A stretch of DNA of 64,000 nt from Streptomyces durmitorensis (GTDB taxonomy: Bacteria; Actinomycetota; Actinomycetes; Streptomycetales; Streptomycetaceae), in contig NZ_CP097289.1 in the NCBI RefSeq assembly GCF_023498005.1, positions 310,001 through 374,000 on the forward strand, in the 5' to 3' direction. Each line of letters starts with the position of its first letter. The stretch's first letter is position 1. The position numbers and the translations under genes are program-made. Below the pieces are notes generated by a model. It searched no databases and was not told the DNA's origin. It saw only the letters and a program-made list of their open reading frames with translations. Shown piece by piece: positions 17,517 through 26,500 of this stretch.

Positions 17517-17549
17517 GTTCCACAAACAGAACGTTCCGTATAAGGAACG
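17517..17549. promoter_or_regulatory. Two tandem GTTC-N8-GAAC operator boxes
   Basis: GTTC-CACAAACA-GAAC (17517-17532) and GTTC-CGTATAAG-GAAC (17534-17549) lie 17 bases apart in the benE/regulator gap. The second extends to the longer dyad ACGTTCC-N6-GGAACGT (17531-17550). They are the likely sites of the XRE-cupin protein. Confidence 0.75.
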
Positions 17550-17591
17550 TCTGGACCCGTTCTCCTGCCCCCCTCCGGAAGTGATGCCCGC

Positions 17592-18863
17592 ATGTCCCCG
17601 CTCGCCCGCATACGCGCCATCGCACCACCCTCGGCCGTGGCGGCGGCGCTCATCGCGGTCACCGTCGGGGTGACCAGTGCCGCTGCCCTCGTGTTCACCG
17701 CGGCGCGGGCCGCGGGGGCGGATGCGCGGGAGGTCTCTTCGTGGATGCTGGCGCTCGGCATCGGGATCGCCGTGACCTGCGTGGGTCTTTCGCTGCGGTA
17801 CAAGGCCCCGATCGTCACGTCCTGGTCGACGCCTGGCGCCGCGCTTCTCGCCACGAGCCTGAGCGGGGTGTCCATGGGCAAGGCCGTGGGCGCGTTCGTG
17901 TTCAGTGGCGCGCTGATCGCGGTGAGCGGTCTGACGGGATGGTTCGCGCGGATCATGGACCGGATCCCGGTACCGCTCGCATCTGCGCTGCTCGGCGGTG
18001 TGCTGCTCGATTTCGGGACGGGGCTGTTCTCCCAGATGGGCGGCAGTTTCGCGATCGCGTTTCCGGTGTTCGTGCTCTACCTCCTCGCGCGCCGGCTGCT
18101 CCCCCGCTACGCCGTCCTCATCGCGCTCGGCGGCGGGGTCGTCGCCTCGGTCCTCACCGGGGGCTGGCATCTGGAACGGGTCCGTCTTTCGCTCGCGCAT
18201 CCGGTGTTCACGGCTCCCGAGTTCGACTGGAAGGTACTGATCAGCGTCGGCGTGCCGCTGTTCGTCGTCACCATGGCCTCGCAGAATCTGCCGGGGGTCG
18301 CCGTGCTGCGAGGGTCCGGCTACGAGGTGCCCGTCTCGCCCGTCCTGACGTGGACCGGCGCCGTGCAGGCCGTGCTCGCGCCGTTCGGGGCGTTCGGCAT
18401 CAACCTGGCGGCGATGACCGCCGCGATCTGCACCGGCGAATCGGCCCACCCCGACCGGCAGCGGCGCTACCTCGCGGCCGTGTGGGCGGGCGTCTTCTAC
18501 CTGTGTGTGGGCCTGCTCGGCGCGACCGTCGCCTCGCTGCTCACCGCGATGCCGCACGCGCTCGTCCTGGCCGTCGCCGGGGTCGGGCTGCTCGCCACGA
18601 TCGAGGCGTCCCTGGCCAGTGCCCTGTCGGACCCCACGTCCAGGGAGGCGGCCGTGGTCACCTTCCTCGCGACGGCCTCCGGTGTGACGCTGCTCGGCAT
18701 CGGGTCCGCGTTCTGGGGGCTGCTCGCGGGCGTGCTCACCAGCGTCATCGCGTCGGTAGGACGCCGGCGCCGGGCCGCCGCAGCCGGGCCAGCACCCGCA
18801 CCCGTACCCGCCCCGCAGGCGGTCACGTCGGCCTCGCGCGCACCTGAGCGGACCTCCGCGTGA
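17592..18863 (+). CDS. benE: Benzoate/H+ symporter, BenE family
   Basis: 423 residues with 11-12 hydrophobic segments. The PIVTSWSTPGAALLATS segment, MASQNLPGVAVLRGSGYEVP, the FGAFGINLAAMTAAICTG signature and late transmembrane region are diagnostic of BenE/YdcO transporters. The family imports benzoate with protons; some members are only putative. It is divergent from an XRE-cupin regulator. The convergent acyl-CoA ligase beyond it could activate an imported aromatic acid, but that link is positional only. The C-terminus is an Ala/Pro-rich tail. Confidence 0.92.
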   Translation: MSPLARIRAIAPPSAVAAALIAVTVGVTSAAALVFTAARAAGADAREVSSWMLALGIGIAVTCVGLSLRYKAPIVTSWSTPGAALLATSLSGVSMGKAVGAFVFSGALIAVSGLTGWFARIMDRIPVPLASALLGGVLLDFGTGLFSQMGGSFAIAFPVFVLYLLARRLLPRYAVLIALGGGVVASVLTGGWHLERVRLSLAHPVFTAPEFDWKVLISVGVPLFVVTMASQNLPGVAVLRGSGYEVPVSPVLTWTGAVQAVLAPFGAFGINLAAMTAAICTGESAHPDRQRRYLAAVWAGVFYLCVGLLGATVASLLTAMPHALVLAVAGVGLLATIEASLASALSDPTSREAAVVTFLATASGVTLLGIGSAFWGLLAGVLTSVIASVGRRRRAAAAGPAPAPVPAPQAVTSASRAPERTSA

Positions 18864-18891
18864 ACACCGGGCACTGAGGCTACGGCTCGCA

Positions 18892-19176
18892 TCAGGGCCG
18901 ATGGAACCGCGCTTCCGGATAGCGTGCCGACGGGCCATCCAGCAGTCGTGTGTTGCTGCCACGTGCTTCGGACGACGCGTGGAGCGCGGCCGATCCCGCG
19001 CAGAGAAAGTACGTGCCGCCGGTGTCGTCGCCGGCGATCGGCTCCAACGACGCACCGGAGGCCAGGTGCACGTCCTCGACGTGGTAAGCACGGCTCACGT
19101 CGAAGTTGACGGGGAACGCGGCCAGTTCGGCCAGGTCGGCCCTGGTTCGCAAGAGCTCCGGAACACGATCGGTCAT
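18892..19176 (-). CDS. Small unknown protein, possibly a truncated gene
   Basis: 94 residues from ATG 19176 (MTDRVPELLRTRADLAELAA). The family is not recognised with confidence. The segment PIAGDDTGGTYFLC resembles a motif in small Streptomyces proteins that usually continue with an ASSEGQAG-type stretch. Here the similarity stops after HASSE and the tail GSNTRLLDGPSARYPEARF looks unrelated, so the 3' end may be frameshifted or deleted. It lies between benE and the acyl-CoA ligase, reverse strand, about 100 bases after the ligase. Confidence 0.45.
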   Translation of the reverse strand: MTDRVPELLRTRADLAELAAFPVNFDVSRAYHVEDVHLASGASLEPIAGDDTGGTYFLCAGSAALHASSEARGSNTRLLDGPSARYPEARFHRP

Positions 19177-19274
19177 ACGTCCGCACCCCAGCGCCGTGAT
19201 CGCCGAGGACCGCGGGACGGCCAGGTGCACCCTTCGTCCCGGAGCGGGTCCCCGACGTTCGGCGACAGCGGCGC

Positions 19275-20900
19275 CTACGGCGTCATCAAGGCTGCGCTCG
19301 CCCACTCGGCACGCAGCGCCTTCTTGTCCACCTTGCCGACCTTGGTCGTCGGCAGCCGGTCCAACAGGACCGTCTTCCGTGGCGTGTACAGGTCTCCCAA
19401 CTCGGCGGTCACCGCCGCGCCGACCGTGATCGGGTCGACGTCGGCGCCATCGGCCGTGGCCAGGAAGATCTGCACGGCCTCCCCGAACTCCTCGTCCGGC
19501 ACGCCGAGCGCCGCCGCGTTGCGCACCCCGGGGATGGTGAGCAGGAAGTCCTCGAGGACTCGGGAGTAGACGTTGTCGCTGGTGCTGCCGGTGACGATGA
19601 TGTCCTTGGCCCGGTCGACGAGGTAGAGGTATCCCTCGGCGTCGAGATAGCCCATGTCCCCGGTGCGCAGCCAGCCGTCGCGCAGCGCCTCCGCGGTGCG
19701 CTCCGGGTCCTCGTAGTAGCCGAGCATCACGGCCTTGCCTCGGACACACACCTCGCCGACCTGCCGGACGGGCAGCGCGGTCACGCCGTCCTCCGCACGG
19801 ATCTCGATCTCGGTGTCGGATATCGCGCGACCGCAGCTGCGCCAGAGCTCGGGGCGACGGGCTCCTTCCGAGGCGAGATCATCCGCGCCGAAGGCGGCGA
19901 TGCCGAGCGCCTCCGACTGCCCGTAGCCCTGGCTGAGCACGGGTCCGAAGACCTCGACCGTCTGCTGCAGTCGGCTGGGCGACGAAGCCGCGCCGCCGAC
20001 GACGATGCGCCGCAGCGCGGGGAGGACGCCCGGCACACACTCCGGATGGTCGAGAAGCGCGTACAGCATGGGCGGTACGAACATGGTGGCGGTGATCCGC
20101 TCCTCGCGCAGTACCGTCAGCGCCGCGCCCGCCTCGAACTCGGGCAGCACGACGAGGACGGACCCTGTCACCAGCGCCTGGATCGAGGTGAGATGACCGC
20201 TGCCGTGCGTGAGCAGTGTGGCGGCGAGCACCCGGTCCGTGTCCGCGTCCATGGTCGGGAAGAAGGCGGATCCGGAGTCCCCCGGGGCGCCGTCCGCGAG
20301 GTCCACCACCGTGTCGTAGAGCCGGTGGGTGTGCGCGGCGAGCTTGGGATGGCCCAGGGTGCCGCCGGTATAGAGAACGGTGACGGCCTCGTCCGCTCCC
20401 GGGGCGGGCACGCCCTCGGGGCGCACCGCGGGGCACTCGGCCGCCAGGGCGAGCAGGTCCGTGCACGGCAGTTCGCAGGGCCCGAGGCTCAGTAGTACAG
20501 GCGCGTGGACGCTGCGTCCTGCGGCGTCGGCGGCCCGCTCGGCGAAGACCGGGTCGGTGACCACGGCGCGCGCCCGGGACTGCTCGACGAGTGCGGCGAG
20601 CTCGCCGGGGCCCGGTTCAGGCGGCAGGAACACGACGCGGCAGCCGATGAGATGGACCGCGAGTTGCACCAGGACGGAGTCCACGCGATTGGCCAGGAAC
20701 AGTCCCACTCCGTCGCCGGGTTCGAGACCCTGCCGGCGCAGCGCCTGCCCCAGACCGAACAGCCGCCGCCGAGCCTCACCCCGGGTCAGCCGCTGCGCAC
20801 CCTGGACGAGCGCTTCGGCGTCCTCGTCCTTGTTCCAGTGCTCCAGGATGCGGTCCACGTACGTCGACTGCTCGGATGTTTGCTGTGCGGTAATGATCAT
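19275..20900 (-). CDS. AMP-dependent acyl-CoA synthetase/ligase
   Basis: 541 residues from ATG 20900 (MIITAQQTSEQSTYVD). Adenylate-forming motifs are present in order: P-loop-like LYTGGTLGHPKLAAHTH (a TGG variant of the usual TSGTTG), SQGYGQSEALG, GWLRTGDMGYLDAEGYLYLVDR followed by KDII, and the C-terminal TTKVGKVDKKALR with the catalytic Lys. It stands alone without carrier-protein or condensation domains, so it is a ligase rather than an NRPS piece. The probable reaction is acid + ATP + CoA to acyl-CoA; the substrate is unknown. No strong ribosome site precedes the start. Confidence 0.9.
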   Translation of the reverse strand: MIITAQQTSEQSTYVDRILEHWNKDEDAEALVQGAQRLTRGEARRRLFGLGQALRRQGLEPGDGVGLFLANRVDSVLVQLAVHLIGCRVVFLPPEPGPGELAALVEQSRARAVVTDPVFAERAADAAGRSVHAPVLLSLGPCELPCTDLLALAAECPAVRPEGVPAPGADEAVTVLYTGGTLGHPKLAAHTHRLYDTVVDLADGAPGDSGSAFFPTMDADTDRVLAATLLTHGSGHLTSIQALVTGSVLVVLPEFEAGAALTVLREERITATMFVPPMLYALLDHPECVPGVLPALRRIVVGGAASSPSRLQQTVEVFGPVLSQGYGQSEALGIAAFGADDLASEGARRPELWRSCGRAISDTEIEIRAEDGVTALPVRQVGEVCVRGKAVMLGYYEDPERTAEALRDGWLRTGDMGYLDAEGYLYLVDRAKDIIVTGSTSDNVYSRVLEDFLLTIPGVRNAAALGVPDEEFGEAVQIFLATADGADVDPITVGAAVTAELGDLYTPRKTVLLDRLPTTKVGKVDKKALRAEWASAALMTP

Positions 20901-21174
20901 GGACACATGCAAACATGCCACTCAGAATCCATGGTCGCACAGGGGTCAACTTCGGCCATCAGCAGGCGGAGTACCATGCCCCACCCTCGAAAGACAGGCC
21001 CACGGGTGCAGTTGGCGGTAGTGCGGGCCAAGTGGCGACTTAGTGATTGAAAATCGGATATTCCGTGATGCCCCGGTGTTACTGTACGTGCCGGTAACTC
21101 TGGCGGGTACTCGTCAGAATGGACTCGGGGGGTCACTTCGTCATGGGCGCCGTGCCCCCATGACCAAGGAACAC

Positions 21175-23106
21175 ATGCACCACAGAATCACCACCAGGCT
21201 GCTCACGACGCTGACCGCTCTGTCGCTCCCGCTCACTTCGGCCGTCGCGGCCGGCGCCCCGGCGTTCGCCGCCGAGAAGGAGCCGCCGAGTCTCATAGAG
21301 ATCGCCGAGCGGGTCTCCCACTATGCGAAGTGCGACGATCTGGGTCTCGTCGAGAAGGCCGGCTGCCTCAGGGAGTTCACGCGCAAGGCGCTCATCGCCG
21401 GTGCGGGCACCGCGCTGTTCCTCTACGGGACACAGTCAGTGATGAAGGACCACGGCGCACGGTTCAAGACGCTCGACACAGAGCTGGACGCACTGGGGAA
21501 GCTGAAGCTCGCTGAGCTCAAGGATCCCTCGACAACGGCTGATCCCAAAGAACAAGAACAAATCCTGACCCAGGCGGTCAAGACCGCCAAGGCCGCGAAG
21601 CCGCATCTGACCAAGCTCGCGTCGAACGTGGCCAAGGCCGACGAGATGATGGGCACGACGAGCGACTCGCTCTATGTCCTCAGCATTCTCACCGTCGTCG
21701 TCGGCGACTACGGCTTCCCGCCGTCGAGGGATGTCAAGCCCGTCAAGGACACCACCGACTGGGGCAAGGAGCTCAGGGAGCTCAACGCGGCGTTCGACCA
21801 GATGAACAAGGGCTTCGCCCAGATGGACCGCGGCCTCAAGACGATGAACACAGGCGTCACCGAGGTCAATCAGGGGCTGGCCAAGGCCAACAAGGGGATC
21901 ACCAAGGCCAATAAGGGCATGAAGGAGATGAACACCGGCATCGCCCAGGCCAACAAGGGCATGAAGGCCGCGAACAAACACGTCCCGGGGATCAAGAAGG
22001 GCGCCGAGAGGCTCAGCGAACTCCCCGACATCGGCTTCGACTTCTCCCACGTCGGCGACTCCTGGGGATCGGGCTCCTCCGGCCTGGACGAGGCCGCACA
22101 GCAGCGCCGGATGTCCCTCTTCCTGGACCTGGTGCCTGGCATCGGCGACGGCAAGGGCATCGTGGAGGCGCTGACCGGCAAGGACCTGGCCACCGGTGAG
22201 AAGCTCAGCGGCCTTGAGCGGGCGTCCGGTTCGCTCGCCGTCCTTCGCTGGCTCAAGGTCGGCGGCAAGGTCGGCGCCAAGGCCCTGACCGCGGACGACG
22301 TCCGCAAGGCCCGTAAGGGCGGGAGCATCGGCGCCACCTGCGCGGGCAACAGCTTCCTGCCCGGCACTCCCGTGCTCATGGCCGGCGGTACCGCCGTCCC
22401 CATCGAGCAGGTAAGGGAGGGCGACGAGGTCCTGTCCACCGACCCGGGCACCGGACACACCGAGGGACAGCCCGTCACCGACCTCATCGTCGGCAGCGGC
22501 GAGAAGAACCTCGTCAAGGTCGGCGTGGACGTCGACGGCGACAGCGGGGACCGGACCGCCTCGGTCACCGCGACGGACCAGCACCCCTTCTGGACCGGCA
22601 GCCTCGACCAGTGGACCAACGCGGCCGACCTCGCGCCCGGGATGACGCTGCGGACCGCATCGGGCGTACCCGCCCGAGTCGACGCGGTCACCTCGTGGAG
22701 GGCCCGGCCCCAGGAGGTCCGCAACCTCACCGTGGCCGGCACGCACACGTACTACGTGCTGGCGGGCGGCACCCCTGTCCTGGTGCACAACGCCGCCCCG
22801 TGCCGGCTCATCACGTCAGCGATCGGCAAGGACTCGCTCCTGGCGAAGGCGGCGCACCAGGCCGGCAGGAACCAAGCGGTCCAGCGTGACCTGGACGGGC
22901 TCTTCGAGCAGCTGTCCCGTGGAAACATGAACCCGGGACTCGGCAGCAAGGCTCTGGCGGGAACCGACATCACGTACGCCCGCGGCCGGAACGGCGGGCG
23001 CCTCTTCTTCCGGAACGTGGACGGCGGCGTCGAGATCGTCGGCAAGGCCGACAAGGGCAACGAGTCCAAGGTGATTGCGAGGCTGAAGCAGCTCTATGGA
23101 AAGTGA
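21175..23106 (+). CDS. Exported polymorphic toxin: heptad-repeat region, Hint domain, C-terminal toxin
   Basis: 643 residues from ATG 21175 (AAGGA just upstream; ATG 21160 is an alternative). A Sec signal peptide (RLLTTLTALSLPLTSAVAAG, then APAFAA) leads. Residues about 210-272 are nine 7-residue repeats of the M/A-N-x-G type, probably a long coiled coil. A Hint/pretoxin autoprocessing domain runs from Cys389 (CAGNSFLPGTPVL) through TATDQHPFW to the terminal LVHN539. The last ~104 residues are the candidate toxin, ending NGGRLFFRNVDGGVEIVGKA and KVIARLKQLYG, loosely like a RelE/ParE strand-helix ending. The next gene overlaps by 11 bases and is the likely immunity gene. Confidence 0.85.
   Translation: MHHRITTRLLTTLTALSLPLTSAVAAGAPAFAAEKEPPSLIEIAERVSHYAKCDDLGLVEKAGCLREFTRKALIAGAGTALFLYGTQSVMKDHGARFKTLDTELDALGKLKLAELKDPSTTADPKEQEQILTQAVKTAKAAKPHLTKLASNVAKADEMMGTTSDSLYVLSILTVVVGDYGFPPSRDVKPVKDTTDWGKELRELNAAFDQMNKGFAQMDRGLKTMNTGVTEVNQGLAKANKGITKANKGMKEMNTGIAQANKGMKAANKHVPGIKKGAERLSELPDIGFDFSHVGDSWGSGSSGLDEAAQQRRMSLFLDLVPGIGDGKGIVEALTGKDLATGEKLSGLERASGSLAVLRWLKVGGKVGAKALTADDVRKARKGGSIGATCAGNSFLPGTPVLMAGGTAVPIEQVREGDEVLSTDPGTGHTEGQPVTDLIVGSGEKNLVKVGVDVDGDSGDRTASVTATDQHPFWTGSLDQWTNAADLAPGMTLRTASGVPARVDAVTSWRARPQEVRNLTVAGTHTYYVLAGGTPVLVHNAAPCRLITSAIGKDSLLAKAAHQAGRNQAVQRDLDGLFEQLSRGNMNPGLGSKALAGTDITYARGRNGGRLFFRNVDGGVEIVGKADKGNESKVIARLKQLYGK
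21802..21990 (+). repeat. Nine coding heptad repeats in the toxin protein
   Basis: 21-base units encode MNKGFAQ, MDRGLKT, MNTGVTE, VNQGLAK, ANKGITK, ANKGMKE, MNTGIAQ, ANKGMKA and ANKHVPG. The 7-residue period with small and polar core positions suggests a rod or coiled coil separating the exported N-terminus from the Hint/toxin part. Confidence 0.9.
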
Positions 23107-23428
23107 CCCGCAGTACGTCGTCGAGGACGACCGGTTCTCGGCTCTCTTCATGCTGGGGGCCGACGACCGCGCCGAGGACGTCGAGAACGTCGACGTCGAG
23201 CTCCGCCTGCCCGACGGAACGAGGTGGAGTGCCACCTTCATGACGCTCCGCGAGATCGCCGAGGTCATGGACCGCTGGAAGCAGACGGGCGAATGCGCGG
23301 GCGGCGCGTTCTTCCAGTGCCCCGACCTCGTCATCGTCCCGACCGGAGGGGTCGACGCGATGATGGCTTCCCTTCGCGGAATCATGGACGCCGGCGGCCC
23401 GGAGGGAATCCTGCCCGGACTGGACTGA
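23096..23428 (+). CDS. Candidate immunity protein for the polymorphic toxin
   Basis: 110 residues from ATG 23096, overlapping the toxin stop by 11 bases in another frame. Acidic and cytosolic (no signal peptide), as expected for a protein neutralising a toxin in the producer. The family is not recognised. YVVEDDRFSALFMLG, RLPDGTRWSATFMTLREIAEVM and FQCPDLVIVP suggest an alpha/beta fold. The immunity role rests on overlap, size, charge and position directly after the toxin tip. A terminator at 23437-23478 closes the pair. Confidence 0.75.
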   Translation: MESDPQYVVEDDRFSALFMLGADDRAEDVENVDVELRLPDGTRWSATFMTLREIAEVMDRWKQTGECAGGAFFQCPDLVIVPTGGVDAMMASLRGIMDAGGPEGILPGLD

Positions 23429-23436
23429 GCGGCAGG

Positions 23437-23478
23437 GCGCCGGAGGCCACTCGGTGAGGCGGGCGGGGCCTCCGGCGC
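23437..23478 (+). terminator. Terminator after the toxin/immunity pair
   Basis: A perfect 12-base inverted repeat GCGCCGGAGGCC / GGCCTCCGGCGC with an 18-base loop starts nine bases after the immunity stop, between convergent genes. Confidence 0.75.
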
Positions 23479-23480
23479 AG

Positions 23481-23538
23481 GTCCCGTCCGCCTCACAGGT
23501 AGGCGCGCGGTCCCGTCGGCCTCACAGATAAGCGCGCG
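23481..23538. repeat. 29-base tandem duplication across the ABC gene 3' end
   Basis: Two copies (23481-23509 and 23510-23538) match at 26 of 29 positions. The copy inside the gene encodes the RAYL-stop end of the ABC protein; the other repeats that end just downstream. Confidence 0.85.
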
Positions 23539-26500
23539 CCTGGAGCCCGTACATCTGCGCGTAGAGGCTGCCCCGCGCCAGCAATTCCTCGTGAGTGCCC
23601 GTCTCGGCGACCCGTCCGTGGTCGAGTACGACGATGAGGTCGGCGCCGCGCACGGTCGAGAAGCGGTGTGAGACCAGCAGCGTGACCGTGTCCGGACGGC
23701 CGCCGTCCGGCCGGGGTCGGCGCGCGGCCTCGATGTAGCGCTCGAAGATGACGTGCTCGGTCTCCGCGTCCAGGGACGCGGTCGGCTCGTCCAGGATGCG
23801 CAGGAGCGGGTCCTGCCGCATCAGGGCACGTGCGAGCGCCAGCTTCTGCCACTGGCCCGTCGACAGGTCGGTCCCGTGCTCCCAGCGGCTGCCCAGCTGG
23901 GATTCCAGACCGTTCGGCAGCGTGCCGGGCAGGTCGGTGGCCCCGGCCCGGCCGAGAGCGCCGACGACCGCCCACGGGTCGGCGATCCGCGACAGCTCCC
24001 CGACGCCGACCGTCTCGCGGAGGACGAACTCGAAGCGTACGAAGTCCTCGAAGGCGGCGCCGAGACGCTCGCGCCACTGCTCCGGGCCCAGGGCGTCGAG
24101 ACTCACCCCGTCGACCGTGATCCGGCCCAGCGTCGGCTCGTACATCCGGCACAACAGCTTGACCAGGGTGGTCTTTCCGGAGCCGTTCTCGCCGACCAGG
24201 GCCACCACTCCCCCGGCCGGGAGCCGCAGATCGACGTCTCGCAGCGCGGTCGCCGACGTGCCGGGATAGCGGAAGGTCAGCCCCTCCACGGCGATGCCCT
24301 GCCGCAGCATCGACGGCACGGCAGCCCGAGCGGTGCCCGAGGCCGTGGTGGGGGAAGCTGCGGTCACGGCGGGCGCCGGATTCGCCCGTTCCGCGTAGGT
24401 CCGCAGCCAGCGCAACCGCTCGGCGCTCTGCAGGAGTTCGACGACGGCCCCCGTGGCCTGCACGAGTCCGCCGACATGACCGGTGAACCGCCCGGCCAGG
24501 ACGACGGTGAGCAGTACCGCGCCCAGGCTGGTGTGACCGGTCACCGCGAGATGCACGACGAAGGCGACCGCGCCGATCAGGCCGAGCGAGTTGAGCAGTC
24601 CCGCCGCGCAGCCGACCGCGGCGAACCGCCACTGTGCCCGGCTCGCGACGCCGTCCGCGCGGCCGCGCAACTCGCCCACCCTGGACCACAGTTCGGGCCC
24701 CGCCTCGAAGATGCGCAGTTCCTTGCCCGCCTCCGGTGAGGTGGCAAGGCGGGCGAGGCGCGCGGCGAGCCGGTAGTCGGCCGCCGTCGCCTCTTGGGCG
24801 CGGGCGATGACGCCGCGCGCGGAGATCTGCAGGCGCAGGGCGAGTGCCCCGATGAGCGGCAGCACCAGCAGGGCGGGGTGGACGGTGGCCAGGAGCGCGG
24901 CGGTGACCAGGAAGCCGCCGAGCTGTTCGAGCAGGTTGAGCACCCAGTTGAGCAGCGCTCCCATGGCCAGGGTGCGGTCACGCAGCAGGTGGAGCCGGTC
25001 CTGGAACGCGGGCGACTCCTGGTGGCGGAGCCCGGGGATACCCGCGGCGATGCGGGCCAGCAACCGGTCGAAGGCGAAGCCCACGCGCTCGCTGAGCCCG
25101 ATCCTGGCCCCGATGGCCGCCAGTTCGACCGCCTCCCACACCCCGAGGCTCACCACCAGCAGGAGCGCCGCCGTCAACGTGGACTCCAGCAGCTCCTGTT
25201 GTGCACCTTCGGCCATGGACCGCAGCCACAGGGCCTGGAGGGCCGCGAGTCCGGCCGCGGCGGGCACGAGCAGCAGCCCTAGCACGGCGAGTTTCCACGA
25301 CTCCCGGAAGGACTCGGCGACCAGGGTGCGCAACGCGTCGAGCACGCTGCGCCCACCGCGTTCGGACAGCTGAGGAGGGTCGCCGCCGCCTGGGTCGTCC
25401 GGCAGCTCGTCCTCCGGCCGGGGCGACGCCACCGATGCCACCGGCGGCAACCCCACGGGTGGGCAGGCAGGACCACGATCGTCCCGGGCGCCGGCACCAG
25501 CCCCGGCACCCGCCCCGTCTCCATCACCGGATTCCGCGTCATCGTCGACGAATCGCTCCGCCTGCAACCGGTACATCCGGGCGTACTTGCCGCCGAGCGC
25601 CATCAACGCGTCGTGCGTGCCGCTCTCCACGATCCGCCCGCCGTCCATGACGTGGATGAGGCCGACCCTGCGTACGCCTGAGAAGCGGTGCGAGACCAGG
25701 ACCGTGGTGGCTCCCCCGCTGACCGTGAGGAACCGGTCGAAGAAGTCGGCCTCCGCCCGCGCGTCGAGATGTGCGGTGGGCTCGTCGAGGACGAGCACGG
25801 CGCCCGAGCGTGCGGCCAGGAGCGCACGGGCGATCGCGACCCGCTGCCACTGACCGGCGGACAGGTCGGCACCGCCCGCGAACTGCCGGGAGAGCACGGT
25901 GTCCCAGCCCGCCCTGAGACCGCGGGGCAGCTCACCGCCGTCGGCAAGTTCCAGGGCGCGCTCCAGGGCGCCCGGGTCACCCCCGATGTCCGGGGCGCCC
26001 ATCGCCACGTTGTCGCGCAGCGTCAGCGGATACTTCACGAAGTCCTGGAAGACGACGGAGATTCCTCGGCGCCACTGCCGCACTCCGTACTCCCGCACGT
26101 CCGCGCCGTCCGCCGTGATGCGCCCGGCATCCGGCTCGTACAGCCGCGCGAGAAGCTTGATCAGCGTCGTCTTGCCGCAGCCGTTCGCCCCGACGATCGC
26201 CACGGAGGCCCCGGCCGGGATCTCCAGATCGAGCCCGCGCAGGACGGGCTTGTCCGTGCCGGGATAGGTGAAGTCCACGGATTCGAAGGCGATGCGGCCG
26301 TGGGCTGCCGGAGCCCGGCCGTTGCTGTGACCGTTGCGGGGCAGCCTCTGTCCGTCGGCGCGCGAACCGCCCCGGTCGCCCTCCCGATCTCCGCCCTGGT
26401 CACCGCCAGCAGGGCTCTGCACGTCGCCCCGACCCCTGCTGTCGGCCATCCCCCGCAACTCCAGCGCGACGAGCGACCTCAGCCCCAGCAGCGCGTCACG

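Noticed and set aside
19275..20900. Acyl-CoA ligase as part of an NRPS/PKS cluster
   Set aside because: No carrier, condensation or ketosynthase genes are in the window.
22339..22791. Reading the Hint domain as an intein
   Set aside because: There is no housekeeping host protein after the HN end and no endonuclease. Export, repeats and an overlapping small gene match polymorphic toxins.
24689..26403. Reverse-strand Arg/Ala-rich frames inside the ABC gene as separate genes
   Set aside because: Overlapping off-frame reading of GC-rich DNA; the 1303-residue frame has all ABC motifs.
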